A stretch of 64,000 nucleotides of DNA from Epiperipatus broadwayi (taxonomy: Eukaryota > Onychophora > Udeonychophora > Euonychophora > Peripatidae), in NCBI GenBank assembly GCA_028023455.1, contig JAQFVV010000316.1:558001-622000 (forward strand), given 5' to 3'. Shown here piece by piece: positions 1 to 13,226 of this stretch (position 1 is the first letter of the stretch; each line of letters starts with the position of its first letter). The notes under the pieces were generated by a model. That model did no database searches. It was not told where the DNA came from and saw only the letters and a list, made by a program, of their open reading frames with translations. The position numbers were made by a program, and so were the translations under genes.

Positions 1-3000
1 ATTACATTCACTAGAAACATAAGCACTATCAACTCATGGAGAAATGCAATACAGATGGGGAATTTATCAACTCCATCCAGCACAATAATAATAACTATAA
101 TAAGCAAGGCCTGACATAATAAGGCCTACAACTAGCAATACCAAGATAAAAACTTCACAATAGTTGACTAAAGTTATATCCATAATTTTAACCTCCATAA
201 ACAATAAGCAATGTCTGCACCAACAAATAAATTTAAAAGTCAACTGACTGAAATAAAATAAAGATAAGGACTAGCACATGAAATAGTGGCACTAAGATAC
301 AATGCACACAAGTATGGAATATTAAATATTTTAACTTCTAATAGGTAGTGGACATGAATATAAAAAAATGCAACCAAACTATGAGAATAATAATTCTCAA
401 GCATAAAATATTAATGACTAAAACTGACTATTGCACTTATGCAAATATAATAAAAATAAATAACCTCTGATAATAATAATACTTGGCTGTTTGCAAATAC
501 TGGAGTCAAATTATTATACATTTAAAATTACTATTGCGAGAGATAAAAATCTCTAATACTTGAATAAGCAAAGTAAACACTTTAACTTGACAGCATGTAT
601 TGAATAAAAATTGAATATTACCATTTTCAATATGTGTAGAATATCTACACTTTTATAAAGCCTTAAATATTAAATTTGACATAAATAAATATTTGGCACT
701 AGAATATAACCCAATGTTACATAAATAGCAACATAAAAAAAAAATTATTACAAAAAAAAAAAATTCACTTTTTTTTTTTTACCAATAAAAATAAAACCCT
801 TTAGTCCATAAGTAAGTATTCTTCGCACTAAGATGATGGTTAAACGCATATAGTATAAATTCGATGGCCATGTTCTGCATGGCTTCATAGTCAAATGAAT
901 AAACATTTTTTTTATACATGGCAAAAACATTTCAAATAATAAAATGCAAACAGTTCTTATATCTAACAGTTCAACATTAGAAATAATTTATAGATATAAG
1001 AATGAAACAAAGACATATAATTACAATTATTTGTCATGATAGTGGAAATGACAACGTTGTAGTTTAATTATTATCTTTCAGCTGATATAAACTTATATTT
1101 GACTTTCCATAAGCTTAGCTATTTATTTACTTAGAAACAAAGCTTCATTATAATTTCTGTCTCTTTTTTGAAAAATATATTTCAACATTTTAGTATTATA
1201 AAAATTTATAGCATTTCACATATTTATTTAACTTTATTGTGTAGAGAAATAGACATTTCCATGTGATTTTGAAGTAATTAAACAAGCAATTCGTTAGCAG
1301 AGAATATATTAGCATTACAAATGTCTATCAAATATTTTTGCTAACAGTAATACATAAAGCAAAGACTTAATATAATAATTTCCAATACTTTATTAGATAT
1401 TGTTCTTTTCCCAAGCAGAGTTTTATAGCGTGAGGGATATTAATAACTAAGTCATATTTATAATTTTAAAGTCAATTTAATGGTTTTTAGCAATAATTAA
1501 ATATTAGTAAAACAGACAAATTACTATAATACACAGGTTCCTTTAAATTTAACTTTGCGTCTGTTAGAAAACTTATTGTCTATTCTTATCATGAATAATT
1601 TAAGCAAACATAAGCTGGTAAATAGTTCTGCATAATTCTTTTTAAATAAATGAGATAATTTATTTTGCACTTGCATTTTAATAAAAATCATTCCAAAATA
1701 AGCTTTACTAATTTGATAAAAATAATCACTTACAAATTTCCAGAGCATTTCTTTCTAAGTAGTGAAAGTATAATTATAACGTGATATCAAGAAATGGGGA
1801 TTGCCAAAAATTTACTCAGAATGCATTATTGTTCTCCAGAATAACATTATTTTTACTTAACACTTTTAAAACAACACAAAAAAAATTATAATAAAATTAT
1901 TATTTTATTTTTTTCTTTATGTGCCAAAAGATTAAAATTTAGCCCCAAAGTTCCTCTTCCAGTTGAGTGTAGAGTGTAGTGAAGACTGTAAGCCCTATAT
2001 TGACCGAACTTGTATAGAAGAAACTAAATGAAGACCCTCTACTGTCCATCTAGACCATATTTATACCCTTTTTTTTCTTTTTTTTTAAAAAAACTGTCAA
2101 TTTTTTAAATTATCCAATCAATAAGAAAATTCAATCTCCCCATGACGTCAATCTGATCTACTTATTGAAATAGATCAAATCACATAATAAAACAGCTAAA
2201 TTTTGTAACAAATTTAATAAAATCTTCTTATAATAAAAAAAAAAAATACTAATAATATTACATAAAAGAAATAATTACAATTTCATTAATTAAGATTGAA
2301 TTCTCTTTTGAAATGAATTTAAATTAATACTATTGGTTTATCAAATTAACCTTACAATTATTTATCAATTTATTTATTATTATTATTATGTTTTAAAATA
2401 GGACTTTAAATAACTTATAACTAGAATTATTCAATTAATTAAGACACAATTTCCCTGCATCCACAAGTATATACACACATGTTGCAGACAAGGAAACAAT
2501 GTCACAATTTAATCTTAATTTATTAACTACTTTTTATTTTAAATAATTAACTATAACTTATAAATGAAATACTTAAAAGTTATTTAGTAACAAATTTAAC
2601 CTTAATAAATTTTAAAACCAATTCAAACTAACTTTTATTTCCTTACTTTTAAAAACCTACAAAATTAATCCCAAACTAATTTTTATATTCCTCTTTTGTA
2701 CTATCTTATAAGTTAACATCCCATTATTAAAATACTGTTTTCTGGCACATCTTTGACTATAACTCTTATTACTCCACTAGCAAGTTTAATTTATTGAAAT
2801 AATTCTGAACAGTTATTTCAAAATAAATAGGCACATAATACTTTTATTTTAGTACAGACTGAGTTAACATCATGTAATAAGACTATTGTTTACTACTTAT
2901 TCACTAACTTTTTTTTAAAAAAAATTAATAAATGTGAAACTGGTTAAATTAAAGCAAGCAATTGGAACAAGTGCAAACAACACTTGGTCATAATATATAT

Positions 3001-3032
3001 ACATTATAAATAAAATGTCTGTTTGTTAAAAA
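1..3032. other. No gene recognised; AT-rich sequence
   Basis: I see no coding frame of meaningful length, no element termini and no RNA gene here. The sequence is strongly A+T rich with short homopolymer runs, for example the A- and T-runs around 737-780. It could be intergenic or intronic. Confidence 0.6.
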
Positions 3033-3220
3033 ACTATTATAATAACAATAATACATATAATAGTAATTAACTGTTATATAAAATCTTTTAATCCATAGAA
3101 GTATTTTGGGTTACTTCCTTAAGGCAGGATTAAGGAATTAACCAAAAGTACTTCTGCGGATTGTAAGACTGTGTATAACAGTTAATTACCATTATATTTA
3201 TTATTTTTATTGTTATTATA
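3033..3220. repeat. Foldback (palindromic) element with Penelope-tail motif
   Basis: Two arms of roughly 85-90 bp (about 3033-3120 and 3131-3220) are imperfect reverse complements. At the centre lies a further perfect inner pair, TTCCTTAA/TTAAGGAA. Each arm carries a version of AGTACTTCTGCGGATT. The same motif occurs just downstream of the Penelope-like frames at 34570-34586, so this looks like two Penelope-type tails joined in inverted orientation. The gypsy LTR begins only a few bases to the right. Confidence 0.75.
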
Positions 3221-3225
3221 TATAT

Positions 3226-4535
3226 TGTACTGAATTTGTTTTGGTACAAGTTGCATTGACAATTTAGAATTTTAAATTACCAAATTCCCAAAAAGAAAAT
3301 TTTTTTAAAATAATATCTAATTGTATATATTTTTTTAGACAATATAAGTTATATATATATGTTTTTGTAAGTTAAAGAGATAAAAAAAAAAGATATAAAG
3401 AGAATAACAAAATGTTCACTTGATTTTTGCTAAGATAAGAAAATAAATTCTCATTGCAAATATTAATTAGCAACACTTGAAAGCTAAAATCACAGCATGG
3501 CCACCAAAGGGAAAAAGATGATTGTGTATACAAAATTACTTTAAATTTTGTCAAAGTTAAAAGGTGTCAACAGGATATGTGCAGCTGACTAAAACCAGTG
3601 AGGGGGTATAAAAAACAAATCCATTGTGCATCAAGAATCTTAGATCATCTTCTAAAGAAAACAGTTTACCATAAAATTGAGTTTCTATGAAATCCTAAAA
3701 AATGTGCCAAGATACTCTCACCAACAAATTGAATCAGCATAAGTTGCATGAAAAGAGAAAGTTCATTTACCAATATTTCTTCTTCTTGAAGCCTTAAAAT
3801 GCTGAGAGTGAAGTCATCACCTACCTAAATCTTGAACACCAGACTACTTACAAGTGGTAATAAGAGAGTATAACAGATCCCTTCCAGGAGAACAAAAATA
3901 TGCATGGTAATCTATGGTGTTATAAGTTGAACAATTCAACTTACCAGTAAGAGACTTTATTTCATAATTTAAGTGATCACTTTCTTGAACTACAAAAAAT
4001 AGCAATGTGATGTTGCATCAGATTATTTGAAAAAAAGAATCTGAATCTTAAAAAACAATAGAGTTTAAAAACCATTTGAATTTATTTGTTTTCCTATTAC
4101 TATTTTCTATTTAGTTTTTAAAATAATCACAATTATAATTTAATAAATCATAGGAATATAACTTGCATAGTTTGTTATTAATGGGATAAAATTATTTGAA
4201 TTCAACAATTATTACTTTACCAAATAAATTGCCGATGCTGTATTAGAAAATACAATCCTCTGGGTACTGCAAATAATTTGATAATAGTAACTAATAAAGA
4301 TACGGGAATAGGCCAGTGGATTCTTGTATAGAATTCTGGCATCTTTCAAAAAAATTAAAAACTGGTTTTCAAGTTTAGTTATGTTAAGTGGGTTGTGTGA
4401 CCAGGAAAAATAATTGTACTCGATAAAATTACCTGACACATTTGAATGAGGGAATTAGTAAATTGAATGTAATATGGTTACCGAATATAAAAAAACATAA
4501 ATTGTATATACCTTAAAATACTGATGGATTGTACA
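3226..4535 (+). repeat. 5' LTR of the gypsy element
   Basis: This segment aligns along its length with 8151-9453. It starts TGTACTGAATTTG and ends GTACA, so the short terminal inverted repeat TGTAC/GTACA is retained. The two LTRs differ by many substitutions and several indels (for example a short block near 4285-4310 absent from the 3' copy), which indicates an old insertion. Confidence 0.85.
3607..3615 (+). promoter_or_regulatory. TATA box of the gypsy 5' LTR
   Basis: TATAAAAAA is preceded by a short G-rich run and followed about 25-30 bp later by a GCATCA start-like context. The same block is kept in the 3' LTR at 8560-8567. That conservation supports it as the LTR promoter. Confidence 0.55.
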
Positions 4536-4536
4536 A

Positions 4537-4553
4537 TGGTGCCCAATGTGGGA
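4537..4553 (+). promoter_or_regulatory. Primer binding site (tRNA primer for minus-strand DNA)
   Basis: TGGTGCCCAATGTGGGA starts one base after the left LTR end. TGG plus a GTGGGA-type ending is the usual look of a PBS complementary to a tRNA 3' end. I cannot assign the tRNA species. Confidence 0.65.
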
Positions 4554-4929
4554 ATTATGAACAATAATAGTGATCTAGAACATGAAATAGGAGTAAAATT
4601 ATAAAAGAATAAAATTTTAAATGTAAACATTTCAAAAAAACAAATCACATAGGTAGGTAGGAGGAAAAAAATAGGCAAAATGATGGGAAATATAATAGCT
4701 TGGAAGATAAAGCAACAATAGGTGGAAAGATTTTGGCAAATGTGTTAGTGAAATAAAATAAAATGAAAATTAAGCAAGATATATGAAATAGAAATAGAAG
4801 TGTATGGAATTAAGAAAAAAAATAGTAAGGGCATGGCAATAGAAATAAAGAGAGTAGACAATCTGATTTTTTGAATGTGATAGAGAGATGATAAATTTTG
4901 CATCCCAAGAATGCCCAAAAACTACAATA

Positions 4930-7900
4930 CAGATTAATGATAAGGAAGCGTATGCATTGCTTTACTTGCGTAGTCAATTATCAGTCATGACTGATACTGT
5001 ATATTGATGCATGTTGCAACAAATCCAACTCTGCAGTAAGGAAAACCCTAGAAACAGCCAATAATAAAAAGATTCAACTAGAGATAAAAACATGTGGGTA
5101 TGAGTAAGGGTAGGAAAGATATCTAACTTTTTTTGCTGATATTGAAAAGACTCATACATAATGCAATATTAGGTTCAGACTTCATACACAAAACAGGGTG
5201 TCTGATCAACTAAAAAATAGGCAATATCACATGTGAATGAGAAGTAGTTGAGTTTATATCAAAGGAAAGAACATTGCCAAGAGAAGTATGTAGTGTCCAA
5301 CATAAGACAGAGAGGGCACAAGCAGAGATATGAGACAAGGGGAAAACAGATAAAGAGGAATGGGGAAAAGCATAGAAAGAATTATTAGAGAGATATAGTA
5401 CAATTTTTTTGGATAGGCCAGGGATAATTATGGGATATGTACACCAAAATAAGATTATCAATGGTCTACCATGCCTTGCATGATTTTATCCCATACCACA
5501 ACAATATAGGACAGAAGTAAAAAAACAATTGTCAAAACTGGAAGAATGAGAGTTATTATGAAGGAATCATCACCATATAACAACCTGTTAATAATAGTAA
5601 AAAAATGGGTTGGTAAGACCATGCCAAGACACTAAACAGTTGAATAGGATTACCTGACCTGATCATAATGTGTCTCAATCTATGAACAAATTATTGAACA
5701 GATTACATGATAAAGAAATTTTTTTGACATTAGACCTGACTCCCAGTTATTGTCAGATCAAACTACACCCAGAAGACCATAAATATATGGCTTTCAGATA
5801 TAATGGAATATCTTATCACTTTAACATATTGCTGTTTGGTTTAGAAAACAGTGGGGCAGGATTGTTGAAGTGTTTGGATATATACTATCTCCTAAAATAA
5901 TGAGTTTGGTTACCATTTATATGGACAATGTAATCATCGCGCCAAAAATCTCAACAGAGCATTTAAGGCTTTATAAAATGTTTTTCAAGAATAGGACAAG
6001 GGCATTCAAATTAATTTACAAAAAAAATGGTATAGGTGTGTGGAAAGTTTAGAACATTTTATTAGCAAAAAAGGAATTAAGCCCCATCACAATAAAATAC
6101 AAGATATTAGGGAATTCCAAGCTCGTGGGTCAATTAAACAGGTGAGATCATTCCTAGGGCTGTGTAATTTTTATAGCAAATTTTACTGAACTTTGCAACA
6201 GATATGGAACCTTTTCTCAGCTATTATGAAAAAATATTCCATGGGAATGGATAGATAAATAGGAAGCCATATTAAAAAACATTTTAAAATTTTTGAGCCA
6301 GGTGATGTTGATCTATCCTGACTTTAAAAAAACCAATCATAGGGTAAGTGGACAGCAGTGGATGGGGGCAGCACTTATGCAAACTGAGGAAGATGGTAGT
6401 CAAGGTGTAATGTATTTCATTACCAGAACCTTAAGGGGACCTGAAATTAATTACTGTAATAGAGAAGGAAGCATTGGCAGTGATATGGGCATTCCAGAAA
6501 TTTTGGCAGTTTCTCATAGAATCAGAAGTGATAGACAGAACTGATCACAATGTCTGGGATTCCTTAACCACAATTATCTGACCAGTAGTAGATTAATTTG
6601 TTGGAGCTTTTTTCTTCAAGAACTTAAATTACTTTATACAATATTGTAAGGAAACAGAAAATATGAGGGCATATGGTTTAAATTGCAATCAAGGTCCTGA
6701 GATCTCTAACCATTTGCAGATGGAAGACATAAGTCTGGGCAGCCATAAGCATGGGAATAGATACATCCATTGAAGATGAATGTAGACTGATGATAAACAG
6801 AAATAAGACTTCGAATATCAAAGAATTATAGATAAACAAGAAATAGCTGAAAATAAAGATGGATCCAGGAAAAAGTTATTCTGAAAAAAATAGAAGGTAT
6901 CACTTGAGAAAAGGGGTATTATGGTATTTAATGGATATTAAAATGGGAAGGTGGAGAATGATAATGCCTAAGGGCTTAAAAGATAAGTAAACTATGTATA
7001 CCCACTACCTGGGATTCATAAAGTAGAAAGATTGTTGAAAAATTGATTTTACTGGACAACTATAAGGCATCAAACAGCCAACACATTAAATGGATGTGAA
7101 GTGTGCCAAAAGACTAAACCTGCCAACAGATCATACATGGATACATTGAATTCGCATTATTCCTGAAAAAACCCAACAATCTGATAGCTATTGATTTGTA
7201 TGGGCCACTACCTGTGTTCCAAAGGATGAGGTATATCTTAATAATTTACAATGTTTTTTCAAGGTGGGGGTCTGCATACCCTATGTCATAGGTTAATGCA
7301 AGAAACACCATGCAAATATTAGAGACACAACATTTCTTTATAATAAGTAAATTGAGGGCTATTTTATCTGACCATGGTACTCCATTCATAGTGATTAAAT
7401 AGAGGGAGTGGATAGAGGGAATGGAAATACAGCATATATTGTCATCCTTTCAAAATTCTGAGTCAAACCTGTGTCAATGGCTAATGAAAGAACTAGAACA
7501 TCTTTTTAGAGTGTACACATCATTACAGGGAGTAGGTGAAATAGTTGCCATGGGTGGTTAATTACATCAACTGGACTGAGAATGAGTCCACAGGGTTTTC
7601 ATCTATTTGACAACAGTTCCAACAACCTGTGCCAAGACTGTACAATGCCAAGTTACCAGTCATCCCTGAATGTATTGATAAAGTCATAGATCAATGAAAG
7701 GCAACATTGTGGATAAGGCACATTGCTGACTTAAGAAGAGACAGGAAGAGTCCAACAGCCATTAGTTTCAAAAAAGGGGACAAGGTATGGAGTAGAGTAA
7801 ACCCAGTTAGTCAAACAAAGAAAGGTATCTAAAAAGTTACATTTGTATTAAGGACCATATCAGATAGTTAGAAAGAATGGCTCAAATACATTTACTCACA

Positions 7901-8085
7901 TGAATGAAAGGGGAGAGAAAGGAACATACAATGCTAGGGCATTAAAGCCTTATAGAGAAAATTATCTGAACAGATGGGCTTGTAGAATAAATCGGACAAA
8001 TCTAAACCATGAAGACCTCAGATGTACATTATTGAATAAGTCAAAACAATTATTCAGTATTAGAATGATTGATTGGGAAAGTTAA
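4930..8085 (+). pseudogene. pol: Gypsy pol remnant: protease, RT, RNase H, integrase
   Basis: A broken Ty3/gypsy polyprotein is readable by moving between frames. The protease C-terminal part is near 5020-5215 and includes a stretch reading AILGSDFIHKTGCLIN. RT begins near 5490. A clear segment from 5670 holds TLDLTPSYCQIKLHPED and FRYNGISYHFN. The catalytic box near 5920 reads YMDN instead of the usual YVDD/YIDD. The connection FLGLCNFYSKF lies near 6150 and RNase H at 6293-6544. Integrase follows, with a CxxC zinc-finger remnant (CEVCQK) near 7100 and core pieces IAIDLYGPL and SDHGTPF carrying two of the D,D,E residues; the glutamate region appears mutated. A last open stretch, 7900-8085, lies just before the 3' LTR. 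It cannot encode active enzyme. Confidence 0.88.
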
Positions 8086-8150
8086 AAGTTATTAAAAATA
8101 AAAACAAAGTTAAACACCTATTTTATTCTTGTCATTGACTGTGGAAGTAT

Positions 8151-9453
8151 TGTAATGTATTTATTTTGGTACAAGTTGCTTGCATTGGCAATTTAGAATT
8201 TTAAATTCCCAAATTTTCCCCCCAAAATAATATTTTTCTTTTTAAATATCTGATTATATATATTTTTTTAGACAACATAAGTTATATATATTTTTTTGTA
8301 AGTTAAAGAGATTAAAAAGAAGATATAAAGAGAATAATAAAATGTTACCTTGATTTTTGCTAAGATAAGAAAATAAATTCTTATTGCAAAAATTAATTAG
8401 CAACACTTGAAAGCTAAAATCACAGCATTGCTTCACCATAATCAAAGACGGCCACCAAAGGAGAAAAAAGATGACTTTGTGTACAGAATTACTTTAAATT
8501 TTGTCAAAGTTAAAAGGTGTCAACAGGATGTGTGCAGCTGACTAAAATCAGGGAGGGGGTATAAAAAGTAAATACATTGTGCATCAGAAATCTTAGATCT
8601 TTGTCTTCTAAAAAACAGTTTACCATAAAATTGAGTTTCTATGAAATCCTAAAAAATGTGCCAATATACTCTCACCAGCAAATTGAATCACATAAGATGT
8701 GTGAAAAAAGAAAGTTTATTTGCTGAAGTTTCTTCCTTTCTGGAGTCTTAAAATGCTGAGAGTGAAGCCATCACTTACCTAAATCTTGAACTCCAGACTA
8801 CCTACAAGCTGTGATAAGAGAACATAATGGATCCCTCCCAGGAGAATAAAAACATGCATGATAATCAATGGTGTTATAAATTGAACAATTAAACTACCTG
8901 GCAAGAGACTTTATTTCATACCTTAAGTGATCACTTTCTTGAACTATAAGTATAAAAAATGCTGTTTTGCATCAGATTATAAAAAAAAAAAATATGAATC
9001 TTAGAAAACAGTAGTGTTTAATAGCCATTTGAATTTATTTGTTTTCATACTGTTATTCCCTATTTAGTTTTTAAAATAATCTTCATAGGAATATAACTTG
9101 CATTGCTATCTATTTAAGTTTGTTATTAATGGGATAAAATTATTTAAATTCAACAATTATTATTTTACCAAATAAATTGCCAATGCTTTATTAGAAAATA
9201 CAATCCTCTGGGTGTAGCAAATAATTTGATAATAGTAGAGTAGGCCAATGGATTTTTGTATTGAATTCTGGTGTCTTTCAATTATTACTCAAGTTTAGTT
9301 ATATTAAGCAGGTTGTGTGCCCAGGAAAAATAATTGCACTCCATAAAATTTCCGACACATTCGAATGAGAGAATTAGAAAATCGAATGTAATTGGGTCAC
9401 CAAATATGAAGAACATATATCATATAAACCCTAAGATACCAATGGATGGTACA
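8151..9453 (+). repeat. 3' LTR of the gypsy element
   Basis: Direct repeat of 3226-4535, starting TGTAATGTATTTATTTTGG and ending GGTACA. The purine-rich tract expected immediately upstream is weak (GTGGAAGTAT). The TATA block is at 8560-8567. Confidence 0.85.
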
Positions 9454-11634
9454 ATATACATACCAATAATATTCACAATTAAGATATAACACTAGCAGAT
9501 GTGACTATCATGGTGATCTGAGATATGAATGTAAGCTGAATGAAACTTTTGAAATTATTATCGTTAACTCTTCAAAAGTCACAGTTAATCTGAGAAATAC
9601 AATGAATATTTTTTAAATATTGTTATATATATTAAGTGCATACATTCAAGATCATAATTAACTGTCCTTTTGTATATGATTAATGCTAAGTCATAATATT
9701 TAAACTATCGGTTTAGTTGTGACACATTATAAAGATTTGTGACCTTTAGTAAATTGTAACTGAGAGATACCACAATCTTCAAAACCAGTGTTAGTGTAGT
9801 TGTGGAAAGTACTTATGCCTTCAATATAGCAATATTACTTGCAATGGCTGCTACAAACATTTTTCATGCAAATGGCACTGTAATGTTTTGATTCTGCAAG
9901 ATTAATAAGTTGGATTAAGATATTTTACACATCTTTTTTAATTATTGATCAATAAATCTAACTATTTTGGGTCTTTACCATCCAGCAGTTGATCAGCTTG
10001 TTGAGTAATTTTTTTCACCACTGCTGATACATGGCACATTCCCCTCTATGGTATAGTGCAATGAAAGGGTTAGGAAGTAAGGTTCTGGGACTTATTCTAG
10101 TTTTGCTATTTCTGGGACTTAAACTGCTTATAAACTTACAAGCTATACAGCCAATTGAATATTTATTTTAGAGTATTTCATCCCTTAGATGTTTTATGAT
10201 TTATCTTAATAAATCTCTCAGCCATATGAGTGGTTATGTTGGATATTTCCAATTCTAATGCTATTTCATTTGAATTTTATAAAAATTAATAAATCGAACA
10301 CATCAAAAATGTGGAACACAAAATTACAAAAGTGTCCACATTTTTTCTACCAAACAAGTCCAATTAATAACCTTCATTAATATTACAGATATCTGATTCA
10401 AAAACTTCAACCACATTTCGATTCATTTTTCCTAATCAAGATAAACATTAAGCCCTCCAGTGCATGAAATTCTGAGTTGATTTCCAGGCCAGAGACTTCC
10501 TTACATTCCTCAGGCTATGTCATGAATACAACTGGAAGTTTTAATATCTTATTTCAATATTCATCTCAGGCGAAACTAGAAAAGTTGCCTTCTTAGCCAA
10601 CTCTTGATAAGTTCCAGATTCTCACATAACATGATAGCAGCAAGAAAAGCAATTCAGGGTTTTAAAAAAATGAACTAAAAACAACAATGCAGTCTTGCTT
10701 AAGATAACTGAACAGTATAGTGAGATTCTCTGGTGTTGATAATTAAGATCATAATTATGAAAGCATTTACAAAGGCTGCTTTCCTAAAGTAACCCAGCAT
10801 ATAAAAGGGAAAGTTCAGCACTTTGTTGATGAGAATAAAACAATATTTGATTATGACATTTCTGATGGAATATCTCACTTTGTGCACAACCAGATTATTT
10901 AATTAGTATGTTCCCCCAAAAGTTTATCACTAGCTAGGATGAGATTTCTGAAAATCTGGAAAAACTTTAAATGAGATGAAAGAGAAATACTTCCATCCAG
11001 TAATATAAGTCTAGGTTTGGTATTTTTTCTAAAGAATTTTTTATCACTTATTGGAAACTGTAGAAGATGAAGCCAAAGGTGTGAAAGAACTGAAGTTAAG
11101 ATATTCCACAATATATTATTAACTAATTAGAAATTAACATATACTCTTTAGCAGATCTGTCTGATGACTTGTGTAGTTATGATACTTTGTATGCTGAGAC
11201 ACTGGATATATATAAATCAGAGAGATCCAAAGTATTATCCAAGAAAACATTAAAAAGATTCTAAATTTTGAAATTTTCTCTGGAACCTATAGAATTTTAT
11301 TTAATGAGGCATAAGAAATTTGATAACATTATATCATGAATAAAATTTGGTGCTGCAAAAACGAATAGAAGTTTTTGCTGAATGAGATGTAATGAGATTC
11401 ACTGATAATCATTTTGTAGTCAGTTTATATTATAGTTTTGTGCTAAATGAACATTTATAATAATAACTGAAATATTTTTATTATTCAGAAATTTGTAAGA
11501 ACTTTGAGTGCTGGAAGGAATAGGGCTGGGCCTGACCTATGAACTTTTGCTACTTTACTAGCCTGTTCATTAAAGTTCGAGGAATTGCTATTTTAATATA
11601 AATCAAGCATTGATTCTACATATGTTTGGGAGAT
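9454..11634. other. No gene recognised
   Basis: No element termini or recognisable domain were found. The stretch 10440-10900 is slightly richer in G+C than its surroundings, but both strands are interrupted by stops and nothing matches a family I know. Confidence 0.55.
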
Positions 11635-11800
11635 TATGATATGACTCAAGTGATGGGTGCTGGTTCTGCATGATATACATATATTGGGTATCTTGTATTT
11701 TTTTGCATGTGTGTGTGGTCATGTATATCAGTTGCTCGAGATAGAGTGGAGGATGAATAGACTGAAAAATCCGAGTTCAAATCCCTCTAATTACATATAA
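11635..11800 (+). repeat. HHR-2 dispersed repeat, decayed copy
   Basis: It contains the family landmarks GTGCTGGTTCTGCATGA and CATATATTGGG, then a tRNA B-box-like block GAGTTCAAATCCCTC near 11775. The hammerhead core is mutated (GTGATGG where the family has CTGATGA), so this copy should not cleave. Confidence 0.7.
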
Positions 11801-12487
11801 AAACATTTATGTATATTTATGGCGAATGTAAAAGTTGGAGATTGTGCCAATTTATCAAAAATTATTGACCACCGCAGTATATATGTTAGATTATACTGAG
11901 TCAAATTAAAACATGTTAATCAGCAATATGTTTAATAAAAGTAGAATGGCATATCCATGTTACTCTTAAATTATTTTTAAAATTCTATAAAAAACTTTGT
12001 TAAAATTTATGTAAAGAATGTTCACTTAATTTTAACCTAAGCTCTGGTCAGCTTACTCCACCTATCAGCTTCTTTTATGAATCAGATTATACTTGTTCTG
12101 CACAAAATTAGAGATCAAGTCTGAGAGAGTTTTTATCATTACTATTTTTCAAATTTAGTCAACAACCGTTCACATGATTTTTTGATCAACTAAAAGCATA
12201 TGCACTCATTGATTAGAATAACACCATTTTGGTTCTATGAATAATATCCTATAAATATTCAATTTTTTTAAGCGACAAAATTTATACATAGAGGTTTCAT
12301 TATTTTCCATACTCTTTACTATTTACAAGAACTACTATTATAAAAAATAATTATTATTCAAAATTGTTATATATATATATATATATTGTTTGTAATTAGG
12401 TGCATAAAATGTTTTAATGCTGGTCAAGGGGTTTATTCTGCATCCTTATTTTATTAACAGTATCTGAGTGTGCTTTAAGTCAGAGAA
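11801..12487. other. No gene recognised; TA microsatellite
   Basis: Holds a (TA)n tract around 12370-12387 and otherwise featureless AT-rich sequence. Confidence 0.55.
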
Positions 12488-12736
12488 ACCAGATTTGTAG
12501 CATTCATAATGTGGCAGATATACTGTGGTATTTATTGGTGAATTGCTAATTATTTAAATTAGTTATTTAAATATTTTTTTTGTTTGAGAGTTGGATACAA
12601 TTTTTTTTTATTAATGGTATACTGCTGTTTGCAATAAACCATGCTTCATTTACTTTAATTTTTTGTTTTTTGGGAGCAGGAGCAAACATTTAGCCATATT
12701 TTTGATCCAATAAATGTTAAAATTATTTGCATAGAG

Positions 12737-13226
12737 CAGAGGTGAGCAAATAGTGGCCCAAGGGCTACATGCATCCCACTAAGAGTTTTATGTGGCCCAC
12801 CAAGACAATGAGAAAAATCCGCCTTGAACTGAGATTTTCTTCCATGCATGACCAAAGATTCATCTCGTATTTTCCACTAGGATGGCCATGTCAATACACA
12901 TGCACAGTGTAAATACGATATGCAGTAATTTTCCAGTTGATCTGGTTAATTTCAAGTTTGTCCTTGCATTAATAAATATATACATTTCCAACTTTAGTGA
13001 AATCATGAACCTTCTGAAAAATGTAAAATTGGTGATGAATGTCATGTGTTTAATAAAGAATGGACAAACAAATATTTCTTTGGTAATACAGGGAATAAAG
13101 CAGTGTGTTTATTGTGTCATGAAAAAAAGGTGTGGCCTTCGCTAATCTTCGCTTCCACAAAGTGACCCCGATGTGGCCCTCCACCAACCTCTGTGGCCCT
13201 TGAGACAAAACAATTGCCCACCCCTG
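12737..13226 (+). mobile_element. hAT DNA transposon, internally deleted
   Basis: Termini are CAGAGGTGAGCAA on the left and, reverse-complemented, CAGGGGTGGGCAA on the right. They are flanked by 8-bp target duplications GCATAGAG and GCATATAG (one mismatch). The eight-base duplication and CAGNGGTG ends are hallmarks of hAT elements of the Charlie type. It keeps only the N-terminal zinc-finger part of the transposase, then passes straight into 3' terminal sequence, so most of the coding region is deleted. Confidence 0.9.
13001..13129 (+). pseudogene. hAT transposase zinc-finger remnant
   Basis: In the frame with a codon at 13046 the translation includes VFNKEWTNKYFF followed by GNKAVCLLCHEK. 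This pattern (E-W-T-x-K-Y-F-F, then K-A-V-C-L-x-C) is typical of the N-terminal BED-like finger of hAT transposases related to vertebrate ZBED/GTF2IRD2-type proteins. The first Cys pair is visible as CLLC; the distal His pair is lost with the deletion. There is no start codon nearby in this frame. Confidence 0.75.

Larger units (their letters stand above)
3226..9453 (+). mobile_element. Ty3/gypsy LTR retrotransposon, near full length, decayed
   Basis: Two direct repeats of about 1.3 kb flank an internal region of about 3.6 kb. Each repeat begins TGTA and ends TACA. A primer-binding-site-like sequence follows the left repeat. Pol remnants run in the order protease, RT, RNase H, integrase, which is the Ty3/gypsy order. 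The internal region is short for the family and no gag is recognisable, so it is probably deleted or beyond recognition. The flanks read ATAT on both sides, but the surrounding TA-rich sequence makes the target duplication ambiguous. Numerous stops and frameshifts make the copy non-autonomous. Confidence 0.88.

Noticed and set aside
4212-5461. Minus-strand ORFs within the gypsy element as genes
   Set aside because: They are antisense shadows of the LTR, gag region and protease remnant readable on the plus strand.
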